A DNA stretch of 64,000 nucleotides from Cucumis sativus. Its lineage: Eukaryota; Streptophyta; Magnoliopsida; Cucurbitales; Cucurbitaceae. Location of the stretch: NCBI RefSeq assembly GCF_000004075.3, contig NC_026660.2:24927498-24991497 (forward strand). Reading direction: 5' to 3'. Below are positions 28,500 to 39,606 of this stretch, in pieces (position 1 is the stretch's first letter; every line of letters begins with the position of its first letter). The notes under the pieces were generated by a model that searched no databases, had not been told where the DNA came from, and saw nothing but the letters and a program-made list of their open reading frames with translations. Both the position numbers and the translations under genes were made by a program.

Positions 28500-28876
28500 T
28501 TATATGAATTTTAGATTCTATCGACAGTTTTTTCTAATAACAAAAAAAAATATAGACAAAGATGTAATGTATCCGACGTAATTTTATTACATGGATACAT
28601 ATATATTTTTCTTACTATATATGTTAGGCAAAATATTGTGTATTGAGTGGATGCATCGTCATTTTTTATTTTGACAAAAATATAGGCACGACTAAAAATA
28701 ATTGTGTGGTTTGATGGAAAATTCTTAAGTAAATTATTTGCCAATGTATTTTAGTTAAACGCAATATTTAAAAAACCTTATTTCTCAAATTATTTACTTT
28801 TACTTTTTCTTTTATTTTTCCCTCTCTTTCTCTCTTTTCTCTCACAGTCAGCCTTCCCTTTCTTCTCACGAACACT

Positions 28877-29095
28877 AACGCCCCTTCCCCTTCCGGTTTT
28901 CTTCTCACCGGAAAGCCCCTCCCCCTCTGATTTTCTCCTCGCCAAACGCCCCCAGTCTTTTCCTTCCATCTTTGATTTTCTTCTCAAAAGAACGCTCCCC
29001 ACCGCCGGTTTCTTCTCGCCGAACGCCCCTCCCCCTCTAAATTTCTTCTTCTTCGCGGAGCGCCCCCAACAGGATTTCTTCTTGTTGAACGCCAG
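28877..29095 (+). repeat. Degenerate pyrimidine-rich tandem repeat in the TAD3 leader region
   Basis: Six to seven units of about 30-45 bp follow the pattern acgcccctccccctctgatt then ttcttctcgccga, each diverged. The plus strand is strongly C/T biased, so frames on both strands stay open by composition. The block lies immediately before a donor (cgtcag|gtgctc at 29162/29163) and is read here as part of the first, noncoding exon of TAD3. Confidence 0.55.
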
Positions 29096-29257
29096 TTTCA
29101 CCCTAAACCCGTTCACCTCAACGAACAGGTCGACCACGTTCTGCCGCCCCAAGCTCCGTCAGGTGCTCTTACTTGTTACCACTTAATCTTTGCTTACTGT
29201 TTTCTTTGGCTTATGAAATTTTGATTAACCTTCCGAAGTACTCCATTTTGATGGTGT

Positions 29258-30111
29258 AGTTTATTGTGAGAAATCTGCTATTACTATTACTGTTAGTTTA
29301 TTGTGAGAAATCTGCTATTAAGTGTTCGCTCGCCGTAAGTTAGATTTTCAACATTTTCTTTCCCTGTAGTCTTTCTTTAATGTGCAAGGCTTTCGTATGG
29401 TTCATTTCGGCCTTCGGTATATCCTTATCTGTTCAAAGTCTTTGCCATCCGGATGTGGAAATTTGACGGGAGGAGATGGTGAAGTGTCCAATGACACTGT
29501 TTTATTGCATTTGGGATGAACTACAATTATGGCTACCTGTCCAATTTTGATTGTTAGGTTTAAGGGAAAGGGAGAAAGGGAAGATTTGGAATCCACTTAA
29601 AAAGAAGGGTTGCTTTGCTTTAGGTAGGGGAATTGAAGGAGAGAAAAACACATGGGAAGTTTTACAAGTAGATAGAGAGACACTCACATTAAATAATTGG
29701 TAATTATCAGTTTGAGTTATATTTGCATATGAAACTTAATTGGTAGATACTAGTGATGGTTGAACAGATGTGTTGCTTAATATAAGTGAACTTATTAGAT
29801 TACTGTCAATCAATTATAGGATTGAATATAACAGCAGAGACTAGAGAGGATATCATGTATTCCCAATATATGCAAACATAAGCTATGCCGATATCTCTAT
29901 GTATTCTGGTTAGATTATGCTGAGTGGATAACTTCTTTCCCAGATGAATTGTTGTGGAAAAATTAATTGTTGAATGTAAATTGTTCTAAATCAACTGTGT
30001 TTGGGTATGAGTTTGGAAGGCCCACTTAGGCGTTTTGAAAGGATTTTTGAGACTTTTTTAAAAATTATGAATGTAAATTGTTTTATATCAACTGTGTTTG
30101 GGTATGAATTT
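29258..30111. repeat. Two short direct duplications in the TAD3 5'UTR intron
   Basis: Bases 29258-29283 and 29295-29320 are the same 26-mer (agtttattgtgagaaatctg then ctatta). Bases 29972-30014 and 30069-30111 share about 43 bp (gaatgtaaattgtt-ta-atcaactgtgtttgggtatga-ttt) with few differences. Both pairs lie in the intron between the leader exon (donor at 29163) and the first coding exon (from 30548). Confidence 0.65.
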
Positions 30112-30572
30112 GTGTGGACTACTAGCATAGAATAGAAAGGGAAGAGGAGGATGGAGGTATAGAAAGCAAATATGATTATTCTCATGGGTTGCTTCACTTG
30201 CAGAAAGGTTAGGCATGGGGAACTATATTGAATAATTTTGAGTTCGAAATTGCGGTTTCCTTTCTCTATGTGTCACTGTCTTTTGTTTACTCCATTCTAA
30301 GTTAACTTGGATTATATTTGTTTAGGTGATTGAAAGTATTGGGATCATTACCTTCATCTCCTATCACGAGATTCTATTTCTTAATTGGTTTATTTGCTCT
30401 CTTTGGTGGCTTCTTGGTCTAGGATTTTGATGCTACCTCAATCTACTCTCCCTCTTCCTTTTTTTTTCTTATTGAATCATGTTCGTTAGCTTGTTAAGTT
30501 TTAGTATTTGAGTTGATTAAAGCATTAGTTTGTTTATTCTTTTCTAGGAATTCAAAATAACAAGCATACAGT

Positions 30573-33500
30573 ATGAGCAAAATTATTTATATCCCAGATA
30601 AGCTGCCAACTCCACCAGATCAACAACCCACTGGTACCTTTTGGTTTTTTTTTGTTTTGTTTAGTTTAGTTTATGTTTTTTTACACTTTCAAAGATTGTT
30701 GTTTTTTTGTAATTGGCAGTTAATGTCTTTGCTGCTGTGGTTGAACCCAAGATAATCAATAATCTTGTGAGGTTTGCTTTGTTTTATTTTATCCGGATTA
30801 TAATCCGTTCTTTTGAGGTTTCTCATATATTCAATGAAATAATTTGAAGTGCTCTAAATGATGTCAATTTGAAGTGAACCCATTCTTTTTCCTTGAAATA
30901 AGTTTTGTAATGTGATTGCTGATGACTGGCTTTTTGTACGTTTTACTTTCTTAGAATGTCTTGAAGGAAGGCTGAAAATAAAAAATAGATTCTATTTTAT
31001 GAAATCTATGGAGACGTCTACGTATGATTCTCATTGATTCGTTATTTCTTGGATTACAATTGTTTCCTTATTTTGTAAAGTTCTTAGCTTGTCTTTGTAG
31101 GCAATTAAATCAAATAGTGCCATTGGAAAATCTTCGCCATGTGAAGAGAGTTCAGAAGAAGCACCTTGAAGATGGTATGCACATAGATTTATTGCAAACT
31201 TGCATTTCTTTTTTACCCTTACCTCACTGAATAATTCCTATGATGTCATTTTGGCCTGTTTATGTCCTCTTTTCAAATGTTTACTTGAGTTCTTGGTATA
31301 CTGAGAGTTAGTTGTAAAGGGCAGTTATGAGAATTTTACTAATTTTCCCACATCTTGTAGTTACTTCCCTCTATTAATGAAGACCTCTCCTCACTTTTTA
31401 AGGAAGGGAATCATTTTCATAAATATTCAGATTTTGTTCAAGATTCAGGGAGTTTTTAGAGTCTTTGGTGGCTTGGTGTGGTGGTCTTGATGAAGAAGAA
31501 GAGCCTGTCTTCAGTTCCGATTGGATGAAGGAAGTATGCTTCAAAGCCTTAGGCAATGAGGATGGTTTCGCTTAGGCAATGAGGATGGTTTTCATTTCTA
31601 GTGAGATTTTGTGTTGGCTGGAACGTTGAAGGTGAGGGTTAGAAACTGTCAGCCTTCTCGCCCAACAAGCCCTTTCCTTCTTCTCTACTTGGGCTTAACG
31701 CCTGGAATATGAAATTTGAAAACATAAGTCTACAAGACTCAGTAAGGTTTTTAAGAAATCCTTTTCGCCAAACCTTTTTACAAATATCATTTAATCAACA
31801 TGAAATGGACATATATCAATTCACATAAATACATGATTTCGCATAACACTCATTAGTTACCAAAACATTCCTTTTGCCAAGGATCCCGAATCATTCTCTA
31901 CGCTAGGTCACGTAACTTCGCGTTTAGACTACTGAATCATCATCATTCAAGAGTAAACAAATTCGTCCTTGTTGCTCAGGCCGCTAAGTATAATACGCTC
32001 CATTCAATGTATTAACTAGCATTTCATCACCACGTAGTCCCGTTCACTCATGGTGGCCTTTACTCTTTATGTGCACATAAAAATTAGCTCATTCAAAGGA
32101 AGCAACTAATGGTTTGAAAACCATTTCATAACGAATCATACTTAAAACATAATAGATATTTATCTTGAAAAGATAAATATCTATTTTTTCAAGCCATAAA
32201 TGCCACACAAGATCCCTAGAAGCATAACTTCCCAAAATTTTGGCTTAACCTAGTGAAATCCACTCGTTTGGACCTGGAAGAGAGTAATCAATCCTTCAAT
32301 GGAGACAAGTTCTAATCTCCAACTTTCCAAAAATGAAATTCCAGGCCTCAATCATAATCTACTGTGGAGGGAGAGAGGGCACATCTCATAAATTTCTTTT
32401 GAAGCTAGTTCTCGGTGTTAATTCTTTTACAACATGTGGACCTCAGAGAAATCGTAACTTTCTTAGGGCAATTGTTCTTCTACATGAAGCTGTTTGTTAT
32501 TGCTTCTAAAAGTTTCTAGTTTTAAAACGCTTTTGATAATTTTAATGACTTTGAACATTTGATGTCTTATCAATTATGCATTTTTAGCCTCTTCTCAGGG
32601 TTTTAGAGCAGAGATGTTTTAATTCATTCTCTCTTTTGTAACTTCTTTTCTTTATAAACTTCCCCACCTCTTCTTATGATTTCTCCCAGCCCTACCTTTG
32701 TCTATTTGAAGCTGTCTGTTATTATGGATAAGGAAAGGATAGTAGAATAAGTGAATGTGAATCAGGATGTTGATCATTAGTTTTTTACAGGAAAGATTCA
32801 AATAGCATTGATCCTATGTCTTGCAAGTGAAAACAATTGCGATTTGGATGTTTTGCCTCCTTGTGTACAAGAGCTCGTGGCGTCACACAAGTTGAGTGCC
32901 TTTATCACAAAGGTGTGTTCTATTGATTGAAATGTTCTTAAACTAAATTGTATTTCATAATAATTTGATTACATGAATCAAACAAATCCAGATCATCCAA
33001 AAACTAGCATTAAATGTCTTGACTCAAATAGTATTGGTTGTGTAATCTTGATAATCAATGAATAGAAATATATTTTACCTTTAGATTATGTGACCCAGGT
33101 TTGTAAGGAAGCAGCAACAACAAAAGAAGAATGGGAAGAGCAATGCAAGCTTTGGCCAACATCATATCATCCACCCGCATAGTGAAGTCTTTGACATTAC
33201 TTTGACTTTTATTTTTTCAATTAGATCATAGATAGTTTTAATGTAGTTTCACTTATTCTGCTATATCATGACCGTGGTTGACCTAATTATGTTGACATCT
33301 TGTTGACTGAAAATTTAGCTGGAACTTACTTTCTCTATTATCTTTTTCTCCATCTTAGCAATATTGATGGTATCACCGGCTTTAATGAAGTGGATACACA
33401 GTCAATTTTTGGCTTCATGCGATTAGCAATAGAATTAGCACAGTCGTCTAGTAAATCGGTTAGTTAGTGCACTTTGGCTCTTCTTCAACTATAGCTATCT

Positions 33501-36500
33501 CCGATCAATCTGAATTTATGTTGCATTGATCATTAGAATGAGCTCAATTGTTGTTGTTAAGTTTTTTCTAATTTGATTAATAACTACAATTTTGAGTTTT
33601 GGTTTTCTGGTTTCAAGAGCTGGGAATCTATCCTCTACAGGCAAGACATCCGCACATGCCTTAACACCAGAATCCATTACGCTTCACAGCCTGTACAATC
33701 CCACTCTCACAAACCTTCTGTCACACTCCTTTCATACCTTCTTCTCTTAGCCCAAGGGAAGGTGTGATGCTAGCAAGTATCACTCTACTTACTAACAACT
33801 TACTAACTTACTAACTCTTAATCTTTAAAGAAACGGAGAAAAACAGGCATAAGACTTCACATAAACATACCTAAAGTAACTGTACACACATACCACACTC
33901 ATAACTGAAGTTTAGTAACTCAAGGACATAATCATCCCTCTCTCATAACCATGTTTACATAACTCGAAATGCATGATCTAGATACATATGTTACAAAAGA
34001 AACCTAAAGACTGGAAGGCAGATTGACAGCTGTAGGTCAGGCTCGGAAATCACTATCTTTACCTGGAAAGTGGGAAAACATTTTGAAAGAATGAGCTGAA
34101 GGCCCAGGGAGTGTCTATTTTAAATAAAACATTTTTATAAATGAAATACTTAAGAAATCTCAATAAAGCAGTAAATAGTTAGAACTTCTCTTTACTCTAA
34201 TATACACATCTGGCTAGGTTGTGATAGAATTCAATCAATACTCAACAATAATGTCTTTGTAACTACCTGAATTGCGATCATTTTTTTTTTGTTTTGAAAC
34301 GGAGACGAGCCTCTTTATTAAATGTATTAGTAAAGGAGGCTAGTGCTCGGAGTACAAGAAATCTATACTAAGAGCGAAAAAAGCTATCACAAACAAGAAT
34401 ACAGACGAATCGAACAACACAAACGAAATCCTGAGCAAACAGTAGAAAAATAATAACAAAACAAATTTAAAAATCTTTCAACAGGAATCCAGAATATTTC
34501 ATAAGAACTTTAGAGGGCCAAAATAATAGAAGCATTCGTCTAACCTCTCGTGATCCACACTAAAACAACCTTAAACAATAATCGGCTGAAAAAACAAGAC
34601 CAGGTTTAAATTTTGTACTCAAACCAAAACAATTTTACATTTCTCAACAATGGACTTCAAGTGATTTCACAGTACTGAGCTTGTGAGGGAAATAAAGAGG
34701 CCTGCCCCTCAATAATTAAATCCTCCTTTGTCTGAAATAAGGTATTATGATCAGATTCTAAAGGATCCTTAATCAATTGATCATCCTTCTCTCCTGTCTT
34801 TGGCATATGTTCGACTTCCTCGCTGCTCACACTAAAAGGAGAATCAAAATCTGATACTCTTCTTTTTCAATGAAGAGATTGGCATTAGGGTAGGAGAACC
34901 TCTAAAGAAATTTTACCTTTGAATTAGGCATGTTGACTGGGTTTTTTTTGGTATTTCACATTTTGACTATGTGGACTTATTCCTTTTTCAAAATTTTTTA
35001 TACAGTGTGAATATTTTACCTGTTTGTTATATTTTTTTTAAAAAAACCCTTTACGTAAATTAACCGTCTTTTTTAATAGTTTGTAAAAGAAAATAAAGTA
35101 TTTTGGATTTATCTGTTAATATTATTTTAATAATAATAATTATAAATAAATAAAGTGTGTTTCTAACTTGTCGTGTCCTACATTTCCAACAAATTGGCGT
35201 GTCAATGTGTCGTATCGTTTCGTGCCGTGTGTCAGTTTCCGTGCTTCTTAGCTAATAAGTACCGTAACAACAATACCAAACAAACTTCAACTAAATTAAA
35301 GAGATAGCAAAGCTAGGGTTTAGGTTTACACCTTCTGCCCACTAACCATCTTATGTGAAATTTCCCTTTTCCTTGAATATGTGTTTATAATTGGAAGGCT
35401 TTCTGCCAAGGTGGCTTGGTGCAACTGATTTTCAAGAACTTGGTTATTTGTGTTTTGGAGGAGCACAGTAATATTTTCCTTGGTTAGCTACTGTATTTTA
35501 TCATCTAATAGATTTTCTATGTAGAGAAATTAGTCCTCTCTCTTAAATGTTACCATGTAGTAATGGATAGATATGCTATCTGGCTCCCTAATCCTTTGGG
35601 TTTTTTTTTAATCTTTCTGTTTTTAAGAAGGAAAGTGTTTAGATATTCTATTGAAAATTCTGCAGGTAGTAAATGCTGCGGTGATTGTTGATCCGTCGGT
35701 TAGACAAGTAATTGCAAGTGCCTGTGATCATCATATTTCCTTCGAGAATGCTTCCACAAGCAATATCAACGGAGAAACAAGCTTTGAAAAATGCCCAAAA
35801 TCTCTTGGTTCTCATTTTGATTCCTATGAATCCATTATCCATGGAACTTTTCCCTCAAGTTCCTCGTTGGCAAAACTGAAACAATCATGTGCAGATGTTT
35901 CCTGTTTGTATCCCTTACGATGGTTTGACCAACCATTACCACATTCCTCAAATTCTTGTTGTTGGCACCCTCTAAGGCATGCTGCTATTGCAGCTATTGA
36001 ATCTTCTGCTGCCCGAGATTGTCGTCTGTTCCCAACTCTTGAAACTGTGGGTGATAAGTCAGTTGAAATGGAGCATATGGACCTTCTGAGGAAACTAGCA
36101 AAAAGACAGAAGATTGACCTTGACAATGTAAGCTAAGCCGTTGTTTTTCAATATTAACCTTCCTGTTGAGTTTGAGTTTCAAAAATGTGTTTATGTTTGA
36201 CAAATTCAAACATGATGTATATGGACTATTTGTTGTGTGTTGCACAGGCGAACAACAATGAGAATAAAGTAGGTACTGACGGTGAAGGCACATATTCTAA
36301 ATTAGGCAGACCTTATCTGTGCACTGGTTATGACATTTATCTTGTGTGGGAGCCATGTATTATGTAAGTTTTATGCACAGTATTGGTTCTTACTTCTTTA
36401 CCTCCACCATTTGTCTTTGATCTGTGGTTTTGCATTATACATTTTCCACACAGTTAGCTTTTCTGTATTTTATATGCGTGGATTTTGTAGGAAGCATTTT

Positions 36501-37692
36501 CCTTTGGCTAAATTATACAAAAATGTTCAATCTTCTGTAGTTTGTTACTAGTTTTATTTAATGAAGTGTTTGGAGCAAGGAATGAGGTTGCGAAGTCTGG
36601 TAGTTGTGAAATTGTGGGCTCGTAGTGTGAGAAGGTACTGAAGCATAAAATTGATGGATTTAGTTGTGGCTCACAAACTCTTTGAACTAAACAAGGATTG
36701 GGGTTCACAAATTTTCTTCTGTTCGTCTTTTAGCTTCTTGGTGCTTTCAGACAGCTTTTTGTTCAGATTACTCTATCCTGAATATTTTTCTTAACTCGAA
36801 CGATTTTATCTCTTAGTGTAACTGTGGCAATTGATATTTTATTTCTCATTGCTGTTTTTGTTATTGGATGTGATAAGGGTGCTATGAAGGTTCAACCTCC
36901 CTAGTCGCAAGATTTTTATTCATATTATGTTCCATTATTTTTTTACCCTTGTATCTTGATGTTTAGTCTCTTTTCCTTGTATCAAAATTATGAACCTTTG
37001 TGTGCGCGCCCTATAACATCAGGGCCATATCTTCTAGGTTGACCTTTTTTCTTCCCTTCTTTTTTGATAAGAAATAGAAAGAAATTGTGTTTAAGATAAC
37101 AAGAGAAGACAGCCTAAGGGCAAGGGTTACCCTGAAGAGAAGCTAGAGAACAAGGGTCTTCCTATTGTTAGAAGTCATAGAGGGTATGATTACAATAGTA
37201 TTTTGTGTAATTAGTACTCCACCAAGAAGCTGGGTGTTGAACCTCCATAGTTAGTCCAAAAAGAATTAGGAGTGAGGTCGAGATAGGAGTGTAAAAATAT
37301 TGTTGGATTTCCTTTAGGAAATTTGGGAGACTAGCCCGCTGGAAAGGCAAGGTTGTTACATTTACTTCTTTTTGTGATATTTTATCATATTTTTCATATA
37401 TTTTTATATTTAGTGTTATTTTGTTTTGTCTATATTTTTTAGTGTTCTTGTTAGGATGTATCCCAACATACACTTTAAGTCATTTAGATAAACTATTAGT
37501 TTTTGTGATGTTTCTTTTGTTGGTTACAGGTGTGCAATGGCACTGGTTCATCAACGAGTTAGGCGTGTGTTTTATGCGTTCTCAAATCCTAGTCATGGAG
37601 CATTGGGCAGTGCTCACAGACTACAGGGTGAAAAAAGTTTAAACCACCACTATGCTGTTTTTAGAGTTTTGCTTCATGAAGATGTACTTTAA
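30573..37692 (+). CDS. TAD3: tRNA-specific adenosine deaminase subunit TAD3 (ADAT3)
   Basis: TAD3 pairs with TAD2 to deaminate adenosine 34 of tRNA anticodons to inosine, an essential wobble modification. I join nine coding exons: 30573-30633, 30720-30771, 31101-31174, 32791-32912, 33099-33181, 33359-33458, 35666-36127, 36248-36363 and 37530-37692. All have GT-AG edges, phases fit throughout, and the product is 410 residues. Family landmarks are DQQPTVNVFAA, LRHVKRVQKK, EEWEEQCKLWPTSYHPP and DGITGF in the N-terminal half. The deaminase fold in the C-terminal half has HPLRHAA (zinc ligand His269; the catalytic Glu position is Ala271) and WEPCIMC (Cys355, Cys358). Loss of the catalytic Glu is normal for ADAT3. 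A TAG straddling 33180-33182 is not a stop, because the donor is after 33181 and the codon becomes TAC. Introns 6 and 8 hold retroelement scraps. A noncoding first exon ends at 29162. Confidence 0.9.
31548..31591. repeat. 21-bp direct duplication
   Basis: The 21-mer cttaggcaatgaggatggtt+t occurs at 31548-31568 and again at 31571-31591, separated by two bases, within TAD3 intron 3. Confidence 0.75.
31640..32150 (-). mobile_element. Probable LTR-retrotransposon remnant in TAD3 intron 3
   Basis: This intron segment is less AT-rich than its flanks and contains gcctggaatatgaaatttgaaaa and acataagtctacaagactcagtaag. Read on the minus strand it resembles parts of plant LTR sequences that contain a 'cttactgagtc...' and 'catattccaggc' arrangement. 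A similar arrangement (cctggaaagtgggaaaacat, gaatgagctgaaggccc) appears in intron 6. No LTR ends, primer site or coding domain were found, so the call is tentative. Confidence 0.35.
32151..32185. repeat. Perfect 16-bp hairpin
   Basis: Arms aatagatatttatctt (32151-32166) and aagataaatatctatt (32170-32185) are exact reverse complements around a 3-base loop. It lies in TAD3 intron 3, within the LTR-like insert. It is AT-rich, so thermal stability is modest. Confidence 0.85.
33640..34140 (-). mobile_element. Probable LTR-retrotransposon remnant in TAD3 intron 6
   Basis: The segment has the same word order as the insert in intron 3, ending in ctttacctggaaagtgggaa, gaatgagctgaaggcccagg and gagtgtctatttta. 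Such sequence is typical of one end of plant LTRs read in reverse. Repeated cttactaact words occur near 33782-33815. Neither terminal repeats nor protein domains are visible. Alternative: a diverged unclassified repeat. Confidence 0.35.
34280..34900 (-). mobile_element. Probable LINE 3' end, antisense, in TAD3 intron 6
   Basis: After a plus-strand T-run (34281-34290) comes gttttgaaacggagacgagc then ctctttatta. On the minus strand this reads as a 3' terminus with aataaag and an A-rich tail, as in non-LTR retrotransposons. Words such as gctcggagtacaagaaatc fit plant LINE 3' ends as I remember them. It is 5'-truncated and non-coding. Confidence 0.4.
37050..37330 (-). mobile_element. Probable LINE 3' end scrap in TAD3 intron 8
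   Basis: The segment begins cttttttgataagaaatag and continues agacagcctaagggcaaggg, then ggtcttcctattgttagaag. On the minus strand this resembles truncated non-LTR retroelement 3' ends seen in dicot introns. It lies 200 bp before TAD3 exon 9 and does not touch the splice site. Confidence 0.35.
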
Positions 37693-37899
37693 TGGGCAAT
37701 GTTCTCAGGCTCCAGGATTTGTCTGTTCAATTGTAGCTGAAGCTGTGGAGATGATCACGTCTGGTTGTATTTTATTATTATTATTATTTTGGGTACATCA
37801 TGCTTTTAAATTAATATCTATGGATGAGTTGGGAGCAACATTGTAATTTCAATCAAAACTATCAGAAGTTTTCGCATCGAGGTCATTCTTTTAATATTA

Positions 37900-39100
37900 G
37901 ACATAATAAACAACTTACCCTAGGTTACAAAGTCTGAAAACTAATCACACTAATCGTCCTAATTGAAAAATAGTTATTTATAGAAACGGTTGCTACGGTG
38001 AGTTTCCATATCCATAACACTCTGTTTGATACAAAGAATGAGCACAAGCCAACCTTCGATCTATTTAGATGATGCACCACAATAATGTTCAAACTCAGGA
38101 CATCTTTTATCTTTAGGCTTCAACGTATATCCCCTCCAATTGCATGGCTACTCGCTTTCCGCATCCAACTTCTCGGCCCAAAGTTGTTGCACCATGATTA
38201 TCGAGTTTGGAGGCCTCACAAATCTCAGTAACCTATTAGGGAAGACGTTAAACTCTCAAGATGATTGACATAATTGGGTTCTTGAATAACTCTATCTTGA
38301 TCATCCTACATCGCTCAAATATATCACTCAGTCTACAAGAATTTTGAATCACTTTGACCGATCTATGTTGGCACCAATAAATCATCCTAAGACTCTTGAA
38401 GACATAGGAATAGCCCCAAGTAGTTGCAACACGCTTGTATTTGGACTACATCAAAACCCTTCTGCTCAAGGCATTGTTCGTTTCATTCCTTGCTTTCGCC
38501 ATTGCAACTTGTGAAGAGAATTCATTCTATAAAGTTCTGATGAAATCTAATTTAAGAGCTTATTAATTGCCTCACACGTCTGCATAGCTCATAACTCCGG
38601 ATTGTTGCACTCATGTAAGCCATCTTGCATTGGACAACCTTACGCTTCATAAGTAAAACTCATTGAATTGGAATTGGAGTTTGGTCTGAGTGTTGGCTAG
38701 GATGTCAAATTTGTTGTGCATCGGCTTGCAGATGTTCTCCCCGATGAATTCAAAGATGTATTTCTCAGCATTGCTCGCATCTTCATGTCTTAGTACTTCA
38801 TCTTCATCAGGTGGTCAGGAACTTGTCTGATCAACTTCGTAATGGAGCACAACTTTGTGCTCGACGTGTGGGCATGAATAGGTTCTAGAAGTTCATCTTG
38901 CTTTGGCGACCTTTTAGAGTTCAAGGTTGCAGGTCCCAATTTAAGAAAGCTAAGATTTGAAAATATTTCAAACATTGTATCAAGGCAAAACTTAACAGAT
39001 TCAATAGATTCAACACGTTGCATCGTATCCAGTGTGGGTTCTTTTATAGTTCTGGTAGATGAAAATATTGTGATGAGACTGTGAAGACGTGGAAAATGAA
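37900..39100. other. Unassigned, less AT-rich block downstream of TAD3
   Basis: About 1.2 kb with near-balanced base composition compared with neighbouring spacer, including gcatccaacttctcggccca and a 77-residue minus-strand open frame (38790-39023, FSNLSFLKLGPATL). Many stops interrupt all frames. It reads like a degraded retroelement coding region, but I could not identify a domain. Confidence 0.3.
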
Positions 39101-39402
39101 TATGAAGCTTGCTTAAGCATGAAAATTCATCTACTTGTAACCCACTTACATCTTCTAGTCAAAAATGGAAATAAGATAACATGAGAATTTCAATGATAAG
39201 AAATTTTGGTTTAAGACACTTCAATTCAAGTTTTGAAAGGCTTGGTGCATATATGCATAAAGAAACAGGAGCATTCGACACCGTCCATTCAATAGACGAA
39301 TGTTTGGTTCATTTAAGCCTCAAACTCCTATCAAATTAAGAACTTCAAGATGCGGAAAGTTACTGTTAAGTTTGCTCAGATTTTCATCGTCTAGTTAATA
39401 AT

Positions 39403-39606
39403 TTTCCAGTTGGACTTTGACATTTCTTCGAACATGTCATTGGAGTTTGAGTGCATGAAAGGTCTCATAGGATTCAATATGGTTCAATAAATAAGCTTAG
39501 TATTGGAAGTATTTACTCACCTAAACGTAAGAAGAGTGTCAAACTTATAATACCTTTTCTTCCACACCTGCATGTCAGAGTTATATGGAAGGTTTCGCAA
39601 TGTTAA
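39403..39606 (+). repeat. Dispersed repeat, copy 2
   Basis: Same family and orientation as 28282-28499. Shared landmarks are ctttgacatttcttcgaaca, ataagctta-tattggaa, cttaaacgtaagaagagtgt (cctaaacg here) and gttatatg-aa-gttt. The segment immediately left is the unassigned 37.9-39.1 kb block, so the two may belong to one larger element. Confidence 0.75.

Noticed and set aside
33180-33182. Apparent TAG stop after SYHPPA in TAD3
   Set aside because: A GT donor begins at 33182; splicing to 33359 makes the codon TAC, and the following residues NIDGITGF match the family.
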